From the NCBI RefSeq assembly GCF_000192865.1, contig NC_015276.1, positions 2,108,001 through 2,172,000 of the forward strand: a stretch of DNA of 64,000 nt, written 5' to 3'. The DNA comes from Marinomonas mediterranea MMB-1 (lineage in GTDB: Bacteria > Pseudomonadota > Gammaproteobacteria > Pseudomonadales > Marinomonadaceae). This document shows, piece after piece, positions 26,163 through 34,017 of this stretch. Both the position numbers and the translations under genes were made by a program. The number at the start of each line of letters is the position of its first letter. Positions within the stretch are counted from its first letter, which is position 1. Under the pieces are notes generated by a model. The model saw nothing but the letters and a program-made list of their open reading frames with translations, was not told where the DNA came from and ran no database searches.

Positions 26163-27301
26163 AAGGCATGGAAAAAGTTAACCTTGCTCAGCTGGTTCAG
26201 CATTGTCGACATAACCAAACCCTATGTGCAAGCCCACGGCAATGGCAGGTGCTTCATCATATTGAAGACTGCCGAACCTCAAAGATGGGAACAGGGCAAT
26301 ACGAACGCCATCATTGCGGGTATCACTGGTACTGGCATCACAGCTGTCGAGATCGTCATTGTCCTCAATGTCAGACCAAAGCAAATGAAGATTGGGTAAG
26401 AAAACAAACAGAGCGAAGTGTGCCAGCGCCGTACTTCCATATCGTGTTTACTCTGCCTCACCAGCTCAATGAATGGATCAGCCAGCATGATAGAGTCATC
26501 TACCACGCCTTGTTTCACTCTGCTTGGCAAACCTTAAACGTGCTCGCGACCCGAAAATATCACGGTAGAGCAGGGATGACGGCCGTGTTGCATACTTGGG
26601 GGCAAACGCTGGCACGACATGTTCATCTGCATACCTTAGTGCCAGCGGGGGTGCTGACCACTCAATCTTGGAAGCGAGTCAACAAGTCGTTTTTTTGCCC
26701 GTCAAACTGATGTCGAATCGTTTTAGAGGGCTCATGGTGAGCCAGCTACGTGAAGCACACAAGCAAGGCGAATTGAAAGATGTTACACAGCAACAGCTTA
26801 CCTCATAAACTAAATGAACTGATGTCTGTTCCTTGGGTAGTGTATTGCAAATCCGCACTGGAATACCAAGACACCTTGATCCGCTACCTTGCTCGCTATA
26901 CGCATCGTATTGGTCTGAGTAATCACCGTCTTCAGTCTTGGGATGGCGAGCATGTTCTCTTATCGTACAAAGACTACCGAACGAATACACAAAGCCAGAT
27001 GACACTCACACCCGAAGAGCTGCTAAGGCGGTTTTTGCTTCACGTCCTGCCAAAAGGCTTCATGCGAGTGAGACACTACGGCTATATGTCGAATGCGATC
27101 CGACGAAAGAGCCTATTAAAAATACGGGAACAAGACACGCCCCGTCCTGAAAAAGATAAAAAGGAGCCGGAAGAAAAAAGCACCCAACAGGAGTCTCCGG
27201 TAATAGGATGTCATTGCCCTGCGTGTGGTGATGCGTCGGCTCACTACATAGGTGAAGTCACCTCGAACCGTTGGAAGCGAGAAAGATTAAGAACATGCTA
27301 G
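26159..27301 (+). pseudogene. IS91-family transposase, copy 2, broken by two frameshifts
   Basis: It begins at the ATG at 26159 like copy 1. One base is lost near 26691 (AAGTCGTTTTTTT against AAGTCGTATTTTTT), so translation stops at 26710 after the HUH motif. One base is gained near 26808, which restores the frame after a TAA. The downstream frame (to 27301) keeps the YLARY tyrosines and the C-terminal Cys-rich tail (CHCPACGD) that copy 1 has lost. The first Cys of the zinc region pair is also replaced by Arg (YERHHCG). Confidence 0.92.
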
Positions 27302-27605
27302 TGGCATAAAACGAACACGAACGTCAGCGAAAATAGAATCAGGTCAAAGAGCCTGAGGGGTTAGGCTTGCCAATCGCCTAGTAACTGGGTAAAACTATAG
27401 AGATAGACGATAGTAAACGATCAAAAAGAGTCTTCTTAGCCTAATTTAAAGGCAAGAGCACTCGAAAACACACCGCAAAAACACAGGGAGGTCACATCAT
27501 GAAAAAAGCAAATTCCCTATATAAAGACGCGGCAGTTCAACAGACGGTTATAACTGAGGCTGCGCCGCACTATAACCATTAATTGTTATATTCAAGGAGT
27601 TTAAA
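27302..27605. other. Right end of element copy 2 and leader of cassette 5
   Basis: No gene is seen. It holds the non-coding right end of the element, the terminal hairpin, then R' GTTATAT (27585-27591) and the leader with AAGGAG (27594-27599). Confidence 0.75.
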
Positions 27606-28424
27606 TTGAACAACTGGAGTCTCCAGTACACCTTTCAATATAAAGGGCGGGAAGTAAAGTACGATATTAAAGGTGAGGGAGAACCTCTAATTTTGGTACA
27701 CGGTACGCCGTGGTCGTCTTTCAACTTAAGACATTTGATTGATGACTTAGCCTGCCATTATAAGGTTTACTTCTTTGATCTACTTGGATATGGAGAATCG
27801 GATAAAAGTGAAGCCGATGTTTCTCTTGGAATACAAAATAAATTATTGAATGCTTTAGTTAAACATTGGGAATTGGAGTCGCCTTTTATTGTCGGTCATG
27901 ACTTCGGTGGTACGACAGTGTTGAGAAATCATATCTTAGATAAAGGTAGTTATAGAAAGATTGTTGTCATTGATCCTGTCGCGTTATCTCCTTGGGGATC
28001 ACCATTCTTTAAGCATATCGAAAAACATGAAAGCGCTTTTTCTGGGCTACCAGATTATATTCATTCAGCAATAGTCGAAGCGTATATAAAAACAGCTGCA
28101 CACCAAAATCTTACACAAGAAACAATCGATGGAATATTAACGCCATGGAGTGGTGAACAGGGAAAGCAAGCTTTTTATCGACAGATTGCTCAAGCCGATT
28201 CAGTTTTTACTGATGAATTTCAAGATAAGTTTAACGAGGTAAACGCACCTGTTCTCATATTGTGGGGTGAAGAGGATGAGTGGATACCTTGCGAACAAGC
28301 TTATGTACTTCAAAGTAAAATAAAAGGTTCTAAGCTTGTGACCGTGCCAGATACGGGGCATCTTGTGATTGAAGAGGCTCCTGCTTTGCTATCTGCTGAG
28401 ATTAGAGCGTTCTTCGAAAGTTGA
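27606..28424 (+). CDS. Alpha/beta hydrolase with aspartate nucleophile (cassette 5)
   Basis: 272 residues from a TTG start, with AAGGAG six bases before it and 21 bases after the R' box. The fold is that of haloalkane dehalogenases, epoxide hydrolases and related enzymes: HGTPWSS (32-38) for the oxyanion hole, nucleophile elbow GHDFGG with Asp99 in place of Ser, a charged loop GEEDEW (near 225) and the catalytic His in DTGHLVIEE (near 253). Asp as nucleophile suggests attack on a C-halogen or epoxide carbon through an ester intermediate. The substrate is unknown. The stop is directly followed by a left attC core. Confidence 0.87.
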   Translation: MNNWSLQYTFQYKGREVKYDIKGEGEPLILVHGTPWSSFNLRHLIDDLACHYKVYFFDLLGYGESDKSEADVSLGIQNKLLNALVKHWELESPFIVGHDFGGTTVLRNHILDKGSYRKIVVIDPVALSPWGSPFFKHIEKHESAFSGLPDYIHSAIVEAYIKTAAHQNLTQETIDGILTPWSGEQGKQAFYRQIAQADSVFTDEFQDKFNEVNAPVLILWGEEDEWIPCEQAYVLQSKIKGSKLVTVPDTGHLVIEEAPALLSAEIRAFFES

Positions 28425-28455
28425 ATATAACAAACGCGTCAATTAAGACGCTCGC
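28425..28455 (+). other. Left half of an attC-like site e, apparently truncated
   Basis: ATATAAC (28425-28431) followed by AAACGCGTCAATTAAGACGC has the look of an attC left arm and starts one base after a stop codon. No complementary right arm or R' box is found in the next 400 bases, so the array seems to have been cut here. Confidence 0.5.
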
Positions 28456-28849
28456 GAGCTCTAAACCGTTTTATAATTATGTTCGAAGATCGACTATCTG
28501 AATACTTGTAACCAAGAGCAGTTACACAGAATTATTTACAGGGTCGAAACCGTCTTACTATAAATATCTCGGGAAAGTACGAATAAGTCTTATGGGCTTC
28601 AGTCTTAACGAAGATAAGCTGCTTCTCTGAAAGACCCGAAGGGCGTGGCGTACTTTGAGTTAACTTCGCGCTCTCTTTCATTCTTTGTTAGCTTTCTTAC
28701 CAATATGTTCAATATTGGACAGCGACACTTGTCTCCAGACATTTGCCTCGAATAAAGAAGCGTTATCCACTCGCTGAAGCCAGTGGACTTGTTCACACCT
28801 TCCCTAGGTATCACAATAAGAGACAAACCAAATTACATGGAGGCTTTAT
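28425..28849. other. 425-base gene-free stretch
   Basis: Apart from the attC-like left half at its start I see nothing clear. A 73-codon frame on the minus strand has no ribosome binding site and no recognisable product. AATTACATGGAGG at the right end is the leader of the next gene. Confidence 0.55.
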
Positions 28850-29299
28850 ATGACGATTCGAGCATATCGTGATCACGATTATCCAAGCATTGTCGACATT
28901 TACAATAGCTCGAAATTAGATGAGCTTCGGTTCGAGGCGAAACCGTTTGTCTTGCTTCGTCTTGAGGAGGATGAAAAGAGGTTATCCAGCCTAAAAGAGT
29001 CGGACATATACGTATATGAAGATGGAAAAGTGCTAGGGTACGGCGCGCACTTCGGTACAGAAATTAGAGCGCTATTTGTATGCCCTAGTGCGAGAGGAAA
29101 AGGCATTGGTAAGGCCCTTTTAAAATTTCTCTTGTCCAAATTAGACGGTAAAGTGAATCTGTTTGTTGCTAAGACAAATACTCCGGCGAAAGAGCTCTAT
29201 AAGTCTTATGGCTTTGTGATATCGGATGAATTTATCACCGAATATAATTGTGAGCCTGTGCTTGCGAATGAGATGGTTCGTTTAAAAAGGAAGTGCTGA
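28850..29299 (+). CDS. GNAT family N-acetyltransferase
   Basis: 149 residues with the GNAT fold. The acetyl-CoA-binding motif A reads IRALFVCPSARGKGIGKALLKFLL (near 73-96), with the R/Q-x-x-G-x-G/A signature present as RGKGIG, and motif B is KELYKSYGFV near 119. The substrate (small amine or protein N-terminus) cannot be told. GGAGG is nine bases before the ATG. It may be part of the same accessory region but no attC borders it. Confidence 0.88.
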   Translation: MTIRAYRDHDYPSIVDIYNSSKLDELRFEAKPFVLLRLEEDEKRLSSLKESDIYVYEDGKVLGYGAHFGTEIRALFVCPSARGKGIGKALLKFLLSKLDGKVNLFVAKTNTPAKELYKSYGFVISDEFITEYNCEPVLANEMVRLKRKC

Positions 29300-29428
29300 T
29301 GATTAGTTAGTAATAAAGGACGGGGCTTCACGCGATAAATGGCTTATTAATCCATATAATCTAGCAAGTTTGAGTATTAAACTGCACAGAGAAACATGAA
29401 CAAAAACAGACATGGAAAGGTTTTCCCA

Positions 29429-29884
29429 ATGAAGGTGAAATGGAGCTTTATATTGGCATCTATATTGACAAGTGCTGGAGCTATATTGCATATAGCGATT
29501 ATTATCGGTGGACCTGATTGGTATAGAGCGTCTGGGGCAGGGAATGAATTGGCTCAAATGGCCGAGTCAGGGTCGGTCTATCCCGCTTTTCTTGGCAGCG
29601 TCTTAGTACTCATTTTCTTTGGTTGGGCTATCTACGCACTTTCAGGTGCTGGTATCATCATGCGGTTACCCTTATTAAAAACCGGACTTGTCTTAATTGC
29701 CTTTCTTTGTACCGTTAGGGGGCTTTACGGCTTCTTCGTACCAGTCTTAATAAAAACGGAATACGTCGTTGGCTTAGGAATCGAATTTTGGGTGTTTAGT
29801 TCTTTAGTGTGGCTTGCTATTGGCTTAAGTTATTTACATGGTTTACGAACTAATTGGTCGTATATCGCTGGTAAAGAACAATAA
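29429..29884 (+). CDS. Four-helix membrane protein, first of two tandem paralogs
   Basis: I prefer the ATG at 29429 (GGAAAGG eight bases before it) over the one at 29396, because the hydrophobic first helix then follows directly after MKVKW. The 151-residue product has four likely spans and motifs GPDWYRASGAG, MAESGSVYP and ALSGAGIIMRLPLL. Its paralog at 29943 shares these. I do not know the function of the family. Confidence 0.75.
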   Translation: MKVKWSFILASILTSAGAILHIAIIIGGPDWYRASGAGNELAQMAESGSVYPAFLGSVLVLIFFGWAIYALSGAGIIMRLPLLKTGLVLIAFLCTVRGLYGFFVPVLIKTEYVVGLGIEFWVFSSLVWLAIGLSYLHGLRTNWSYIAGKEQ

Positions 29885-29926
29885 CATTTGTATTAAGGCC
29901 GACTGCTTAGGAGCAGTGCGTTAGGT
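29880..29926 (+). other. Weak attC-like spacer between the two paralogs
   Basis: AATAAC at the stop codon, a hairpin ACTGCT-TAGG-AGCAGT and GCGTTAGGT (R' consensus form) 23 bases before the next start copy the layout of the cassettes upstream. However the left core is off-consensus and the arms are asymmetric, so this may be chance. Confidence 0.3.
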
Positions 29927-29942
29927 TTCACAAGGAAAGTAG

Positions 29943-30386
29943 ATGATAAAACAGAGAATTAACCTTCTTCATATAGTGGGAGTGCTTACGGTATTAGTCG
30001 CTCTATTTCACATTGTTTGCATCATTTTTGGTGGGGATTGGTATCGGTTGCTCGGTGCTGGTGAGGAAATGGCACAATTGGCTGAAAGCGGAGATCCTTA
30101 TCCAACGATTGTGACGAGTGTCCTTTCGGCTGTTTTTCTACTTTGGGCAGCTTACGCTTTTTCTGGTGCGGGTTTAATTATTAAGTTGCCTTTGGTTCGG
30201 CTGGCTTTAGTGCTAATTTCTATTATTTTGTTCACTAGATTGTTTGGTTTTTATTTCATTATGCCCGCTTTTCCTGATAACTCGTTAACGTTCTGGTTCG
30301 TAAGTTCAGGTATTTGTTTGCTGCTCGGTTTAACATACCTGTTAGGTTTAAAGCAAAGATGGCGTTCAATTAGCGGTAGTGACTAA
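29943..30386 (+). CDS. Four-helix membrane protein, second of two tandem paralogs
   Basis: 147 residues, four likely spans. It aligns along its full length with the preceding gene: GGDWYRLLGAGEEMAQLAESGDPYP and AYAFSGAGLIIKLPL are the shared signatures. The pair probably arose by duplication; clear divergence shows it is not recent. Function unknown. Confidence 0.78.
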   Translation: MIKQRINLLHIVGVLTVLVALFHIVCIIFGGDWYRLLGAGEEMAQLAESGDPYPTIVTSVLSAVFLLWAAYAFSGAGLIIKLPLVRLALVLISIILFTRLFGFYFIMPAFPDNSLTFWFVSSGICLLLGLTYLLGLKQRWRSISGSD

Positions 30387-30426
30387 CGAGGCCATTTGCT
30401 TTATTGCGAGTGGTAGCTTTTAAAAA

Positions 30427-30768
30427 CTAGCTGTTTACGAACATGTGGTTCGCTTTGGTCACGCCACGATCGTAGGTGCAAAATGTGTCTGTTGCCGCTT
30501 CAGTCTTGCTGTGGATTTTAATGTTGGTAATGACTTCTACTGCGCCAGCGTCATAGCAAGCTTGTTGAGCGTCTTTTGCGATCTCTAATAATTCGTTGAG
30601 TTCACCTTTCATTGTCGTTTCCATCGCGCTCACTTGGTATGGAACGCCAGACGCCTTTACAACGTCTATGGCTTTGTCGACGACTTCAAAGTTGTTCCCT
30701 TCTTTGACTCTAGGGATGACTTGAAAGGCGAGCATGACTTCATTCAGTAGCGGCTTTTGGTTAGACAT
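30427..30768 (-). CDS. Thiamine-binding (MTH1187/YkoF-like) protein
   Basis: 113 residues with the ferredoxin-like pattern of the thiamine-binding protein family (PF01910): FQVIPRV near the start, VVDKAIDVVKASGVPYQVSAMETTMKGEL (near 29-57) and the final GAVEVITNIKIHSKTEA. Members bind thiamine or its pyrimidine part; they are cytosolic and small. No thiamine synthesis gene is adjacent. Confidence 0.85.
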   Translation of the reverse strand: MSNQKPLLNEVMLAFQVIPRVKEGNNFEVVDKAIDVVKASGVPYQVSAMETTMKGELNELLEIAKDAQQACYDAGAVEVITNIKIHSKTEAATDTFCTYDRGVTKANHMFVNS

Positions 30769-30916
30769 TAGTCCTTTCTCATTGCTTTTGTGTATAGTTA
30801 GTGACGTATAGTAGCATTAGATAGCTTTAGTTGGGTGCCAGAGCACCCTATCACTTAATGTGATGTGAGTTACACGAATGACTTTAAATTATTGCTAACT
30901 TAAATAGGAGAGGAAT

Positions 30917-31279
30917 ATGTCAGACTCTATTTCAACTTTCTTCGATGCATGGCAAATCGAAGACGCTAATGACCGACTTGATCAAATTACCCGCGCTGTC
31001 ACGGTCGGAATCCTATACGACGACCCTCGTACGCCAAACACTGTAACGGGGATTGATGCGTTAAGTCACTATGTGGGTATGTTCAGTGCAAATGCGCCAG
31101 GTTGGTCAGCAAAAGTTGTAAGTAAAGATACAATCGGTAATGTGACTCGGGCCAACATTGCTTTTAGCGGACTTGACCCTGATGGCGTTGAAAAAACTCA
31201 AATAGGACAATATTTTGTCGAGAAAGAAGGCGACTTAATATCTCGTATGGTGGGTTTCGTTGGCACTGGCGAGCAGTAA
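30917..31279 (+). CDS. SnoaL-like (NTF2 superfamily) protein
   Basis: 120 residues with the cone-shaped NTF2/SnoaL pattern: an N-terminal helix (FFDAWQIEDANDRLDQITRAV), then ILYDDPRTPNTVTGIDALSHYVGMF and paired beta strands to the end. Catalytic activity, if any, is unknown. AGGAGAGG lies before the ATG. Confidence 0.75.
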   Translation: MSDSISTFFDAWQIEDANDRLDQITRAVTVGILYDDPRTPNTVTGIDALSHYVGMFSANAPGWSAKVVSKDTIGNVTRANIAFSGLDPDGVEKTQIGQYFVEKEGDLISRMVGFVGTGEQ

Positions 31280-31323
31280 ATTTGGTCGCTGAGTCTTCGC
31301 TAAGGGCTAAGGGGAGTGCCAAA

Positions 31324-31452
31324 GTGAAAGAGGCGCTGGAATGGTTGGGTGCCGTACTGAAATCACAGAATGTACAGTACCAAATGTCCGAGGCCTTGCC
31401 GCTATTTGTTTTAAAGAAGGCATCATTAGTAAATATTAAAAGTCCTTCTTGA
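31324..31452 (+). pseudogene. Possible fragment of a nucleotidyltransferase-like gene
   Basis: A 42-codon frame from GTG reads KEALEWLGAVLKSQNVQYQ at its start, a pattern similar to the first helix of some small nucleotidyltransferase-like proteins, then stops before any active-site motif. It could be a remnant or chance. Confidence 0.25.
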
Positions 31453-31521
31453 ATATATGAGTCTTTGGCTCCACTAAGAGCAACTTAAGATACGATTTAG
31501 CATCCAGAAGGAATAGATTTA

Positions 31522-32685
31522 ATGGAAGAGCAATATGAATACAGGGAGCGTAACGTTGAAAAAGATACGTCTAAAGAGTTTCGCTTTGGCGAAGGACGAA
31601 TTAGCGGTATCGCTTCACTAATGCTCGGTGTCTTGAGCTTGTTGGCGGTGCTCGCTTACCTTTACCCTTCTTATTTGACGACGACCGAATTACGTAAAGT
31701 CTATGATGCAGAGCAGTTGCAGGTTGTTTTGAAGTATGGAATGTATTTTTCTTTGTTGCTAGGCGGGCTGACTTTTTTACTAAATAAAGGAAGGTATAAA
31801 GCGGTAGGCGTCTGTGGGATCGGATTGACGTTGGTGGCTTTCGCATTGGGAGGCTACAGTGTCCCTGTTGGGCCAGTTGAACCGAAGGCGCTTTCTTTAG
31901 GCGTTGATTGGCTTATTCTTGCTTTTTTAGGATCCGTTATCGTCTTTGTTACGTTGGAGAAACTGTTCCCTAGGTATCGTGATCAACTCATAATGCGTCC
32001 CGAATGGGGGACTGACATGTTCTACTTTTGCTTTAACCATCTTGCCATTTCTGCAATCTTGCTTTTTGCTAACTACCACACAAGTCATTTTAGTTGGGCG
32101 GTTAGTACTTCAATACAAGAGATGATTCGATCTATTCCTATATGGGGGCAGGTTGTATTAATTGTGCTGTGTGCAGACTTTGTGTTGTATTGGGAGCATC
32201 GTTTATACCATGAAGTCAATGCTTTGTGGCCAATACATGCAGTGCATCATTCGGTAGAGCATATGGATTGGTTAGCGGGTTCGCGCGGGCATTTCGTGCA
32301 GGTGTTCTCTGAAAGAGCGATGGTGATGATTCCGTTGTATTTACTTGGGCCTGATCAAGTTGCATTAAATATTTATGTCACTTTTGCCGCGCTTCAAGCA
32401 ATCTTAATCCACTCAAATCTATCTATCCCTTTTGGTCCGTTAAAATTTGTTTTGGTAACTCCTCAGTTTCATCACTGGCATCACAGTTCTGAAAAGCCGG
32501 CTATTGATACCAACTATTCTGCTCATACTGTTTTGTTTGATGCCATGTTTAACACTATGCATATGCCAGGAAAACACTGGCCTGCGGAATTTGGTACAAC
32601 CGTACGCTTACCTAGGTCAGTCATAGGTCACTTGTTTTACCCTATAACGGCGAACTTAAAACGCTTTAAGATTAACAAGCGCTAA
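31522..32685 (+). CDS. Sterol desaturase / fatty acid hydroxylase family membrane enzyme
   Basis: 387 residues with several membrane spans (near 33-50, 73-88, 95-112, 130-148, 180-195, 212-228). The three His clusters of the di-iron hydroxylase family are present: HRLYH (near 234), HAVHHSVEH (near 246) and HHWHHSS (near 326). Members hydroxylate or desaturate lipid substrates in the membrane using oxygen. The extra N-terminal spans are longer than in minimal members. The substrate is unknown. Confidence 0.9.
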   Translation: MEEQYEYRERNVEKDTSKEFRFGEGRISGIASLMLGVLSLLAVLAYLYPSYLTTTELRKVYDAEQLQVVLKYGMYFSLLLGGLTFLLNKGRYKAVGVCGIGLTLVAFALGGYSVPVGPVEPKALSLGVDWLILAFLGSVIVFVTLEKLFPRYRDQLIMRPEWGTDMFYFCFNHLAISAILLFANYHTSHFSWAVSTSIQEMIRSIPIWGQVVLIVLCADFVLYWEHRLYHEVNALWPIHAVHHSVEHMDWLAGSRGHFVQVFSERAMVMIPLYLLGPDQVALNIYVTFAALQAILIHSNLSIPFGPLKFVLVTPQFHHWHHSSEKPAIDTNYSAHTVLFDAMFNTMHMPGKHWPAEFGTTVRLPRSVIGHLFYPITANLKRFKINKR

Positions 32686-32804
32686 GTGAGTGTGGTCAGT
32701 TTGCTTAGAGTTAGAGTCTGAATGGCAGAATTGAGCGAGGAGAGTGCATAATCACTCTCTTGTCACTGTTACTCTCTTGTCCCTGTCGGTCGAAGCGGGC
32801 AGGG

Positions 32805-33305
32805 CTAATTTATTCTCGTCGTATCGAGTATGGTTTCTTTCTCTACTAAGACATTGCTTACATGTCGAACCGCTCTGGCCATGTCGCGCGCTAAATTTAG
32901 AATGAGTATGCCAAAATCAAAGGCGTATTGATCGTGAAATTGGTTGAAGAGGTCGTTATTTACTTCAAGTAAAACACAGTCTGTTTTAGCTTTTGCTGAG
33001 CCAACTCGATCATGTAACGCAATCATGGAAACAAACCCAAGAGCTTCGCCAAACGAAACTGTGCGAGTGTGATAAATCGCTTCGTTATGTTGTTTGTAAA
33101 AATCAACCTCACCCTCAATAATAATGAAAAAGCTGCTTACCTTTTCACCAAATTCGAAGATGAACTCGCCCTTCTCGTAAGACAGGATCTTGCCTTCGTT
33201 GATCATAAACTGAATCGCGGGTTCTGATAGTGCACCGAAGACAGAGCCACTTTTAAAGTAATCAGCACGATAGTTTTGTTTTCGAGTTCTATTGACGGTG
33301 TTCAT
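32805..33305 (-). CDS. Cyclic nucleotide-binding domain protein
   Basis: 166 residues with one cNMP-binding domain: YEKGEFIFEFGEKVSSFFIIIEGEVDFYK (near 43-71) and a phosphate-binding-cassette region VSFGEALGFVSMIA (near 83-96). It ends after the long C helix without a helix-turn-helix, so it is not a CRP-type transcription factor. The Arg usually contacting cAMP is not obvious, so ligand binding is uncertain. Confidence 0.82.
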   Translation of the reverse strand: MNTVNRTRKQNYRADYFKSGSVFGALSEPAIQFMINEGKILSYEKGEFIFEFGEKVSSFFIIIEGEVDFYKQHNEAIYHTRTVSFGEALGFVSMIALHDRVGSAKAKTDCVLLEVNNDLFNQFHDQYAFDFGILILNLARDMARAVRHVSNVLVEKETILDTTRIN

Positions 33306-33670
33306 AAGCCACCCTCCCTTTACATTTACTCTTTCATTATGGCAGGCTGATGGGCTGCGTACTGTTAGTTTTAACTACGTATCGTAGAAGTGTGTAAAAA
33401 AGCGCGTTAATTTATTGCTCTGCGTCCTTAGTTTATGTAAAGTTCGCGCTAGTTACGAAACTTGATCTAACTGAGACGTAGCTATATAACTATAATGATA
33501 TAAGATATGCTAAAAATCACGATTTTAGACTCATTTCTGTAAATTTGCATATAAGTTGAAAACGTGAAGAACCTTGTCAGCAAAGCATATTAATCAAAAG
33601 GAATATTGGTTATTTTAGGAAACTATGATTACGTTTCCTTCGCCTTACATAAGGATAACAGGCAAAAATT
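33306..33670. other. 365-base intergenic region
   Basis: No gene seen. It is AT-rich and separates divergent genes, so it should hold promoters of both. An inverted repeat AGGAAAC (33617-33623) with GTTTCCT (33633-33639) sits 32 bases before the plus-strand gene and could be an operator. Confidence 0.5.
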
Positions 33671-33952
33671 ATGTTTTTTTCTAGATTTACATCACCTATT
33701 CACAGGTTAATTTCGTACTTTGGTCTCGACTTCATCTTCGTTGGCAAGTTGGGCTTCACACTTTCTACATTCTTTTTGGGAATCCAGTTTGCTGTAATTT
33801 GGGGCGGACTGATGTGGCTTTTCTATTGGTCTGTCAACCCAATTGAGTTGAGCTGCCAGTTTGTGTTATCTATCGCAGTTGGTCTGTTGGTCGGTGGTTG
33901 GATGACTTACACCAATTCAAAATATCCAGATTCCAATCATCACTATTTTTGA
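33671..33952 (+). CDS. Small membrane protein of unknown function
   Basis: 93 residues with two long hydrophobic segments (about 24-53 and 60-79) and a short polar tail. ATAAGGAT lies about 16 bases before the ATG. Family not recognised. Confidence 0.6.
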   Translation: MFFSRFTSPIHRLISYFGLDFIFVGKLGFTLSTFFLGIQFAVIWGGLMWLFYWSVNPIELSCQFVLSIAVGLLVGGWMTYTNSKYPDSNHHYF

Positions 33953-33978
33953 TTTTTCTATTAGACTTTAATTTTTCA

Positions 33979-34003
33979 CGCCCTGTTTTATAGCAGCAGG
34001 GCG
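33979..34003. terminator. Hairpin between convergent genes
   Basis: CGCCCTG pairs with CAGGGCG around an 11-base loop between the ends of two converging genes. No T-run follows on either strand. Confidence 0.4.
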
Positions 34004-34017
34004 CTCGTTCCCACATT

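Larger units (their letters stand above)
25866..27584 (+). mobile_element. IS91-family element, copy 2, inserted in attC site d
   Basis: About 1719 bases, same orientation and same termini as copy 1. A large internal deletion removes most of the recombinase gene, and two single-base changes break the transposase. The right-end hairpin GGTTATA/TATAACC is kept (27566-27597 region before ATTAATTG). Sequence divergence from copy 1 is scattered, so the two are not a very recent duplication. Confidence 0.87.

Noticed and set aside
28605..28826. 73-codon minus-strand gene
   Set aside because: No ribosome binding site, no recognisable features, and it overlaps the leader region of the acetyltransferase gene.
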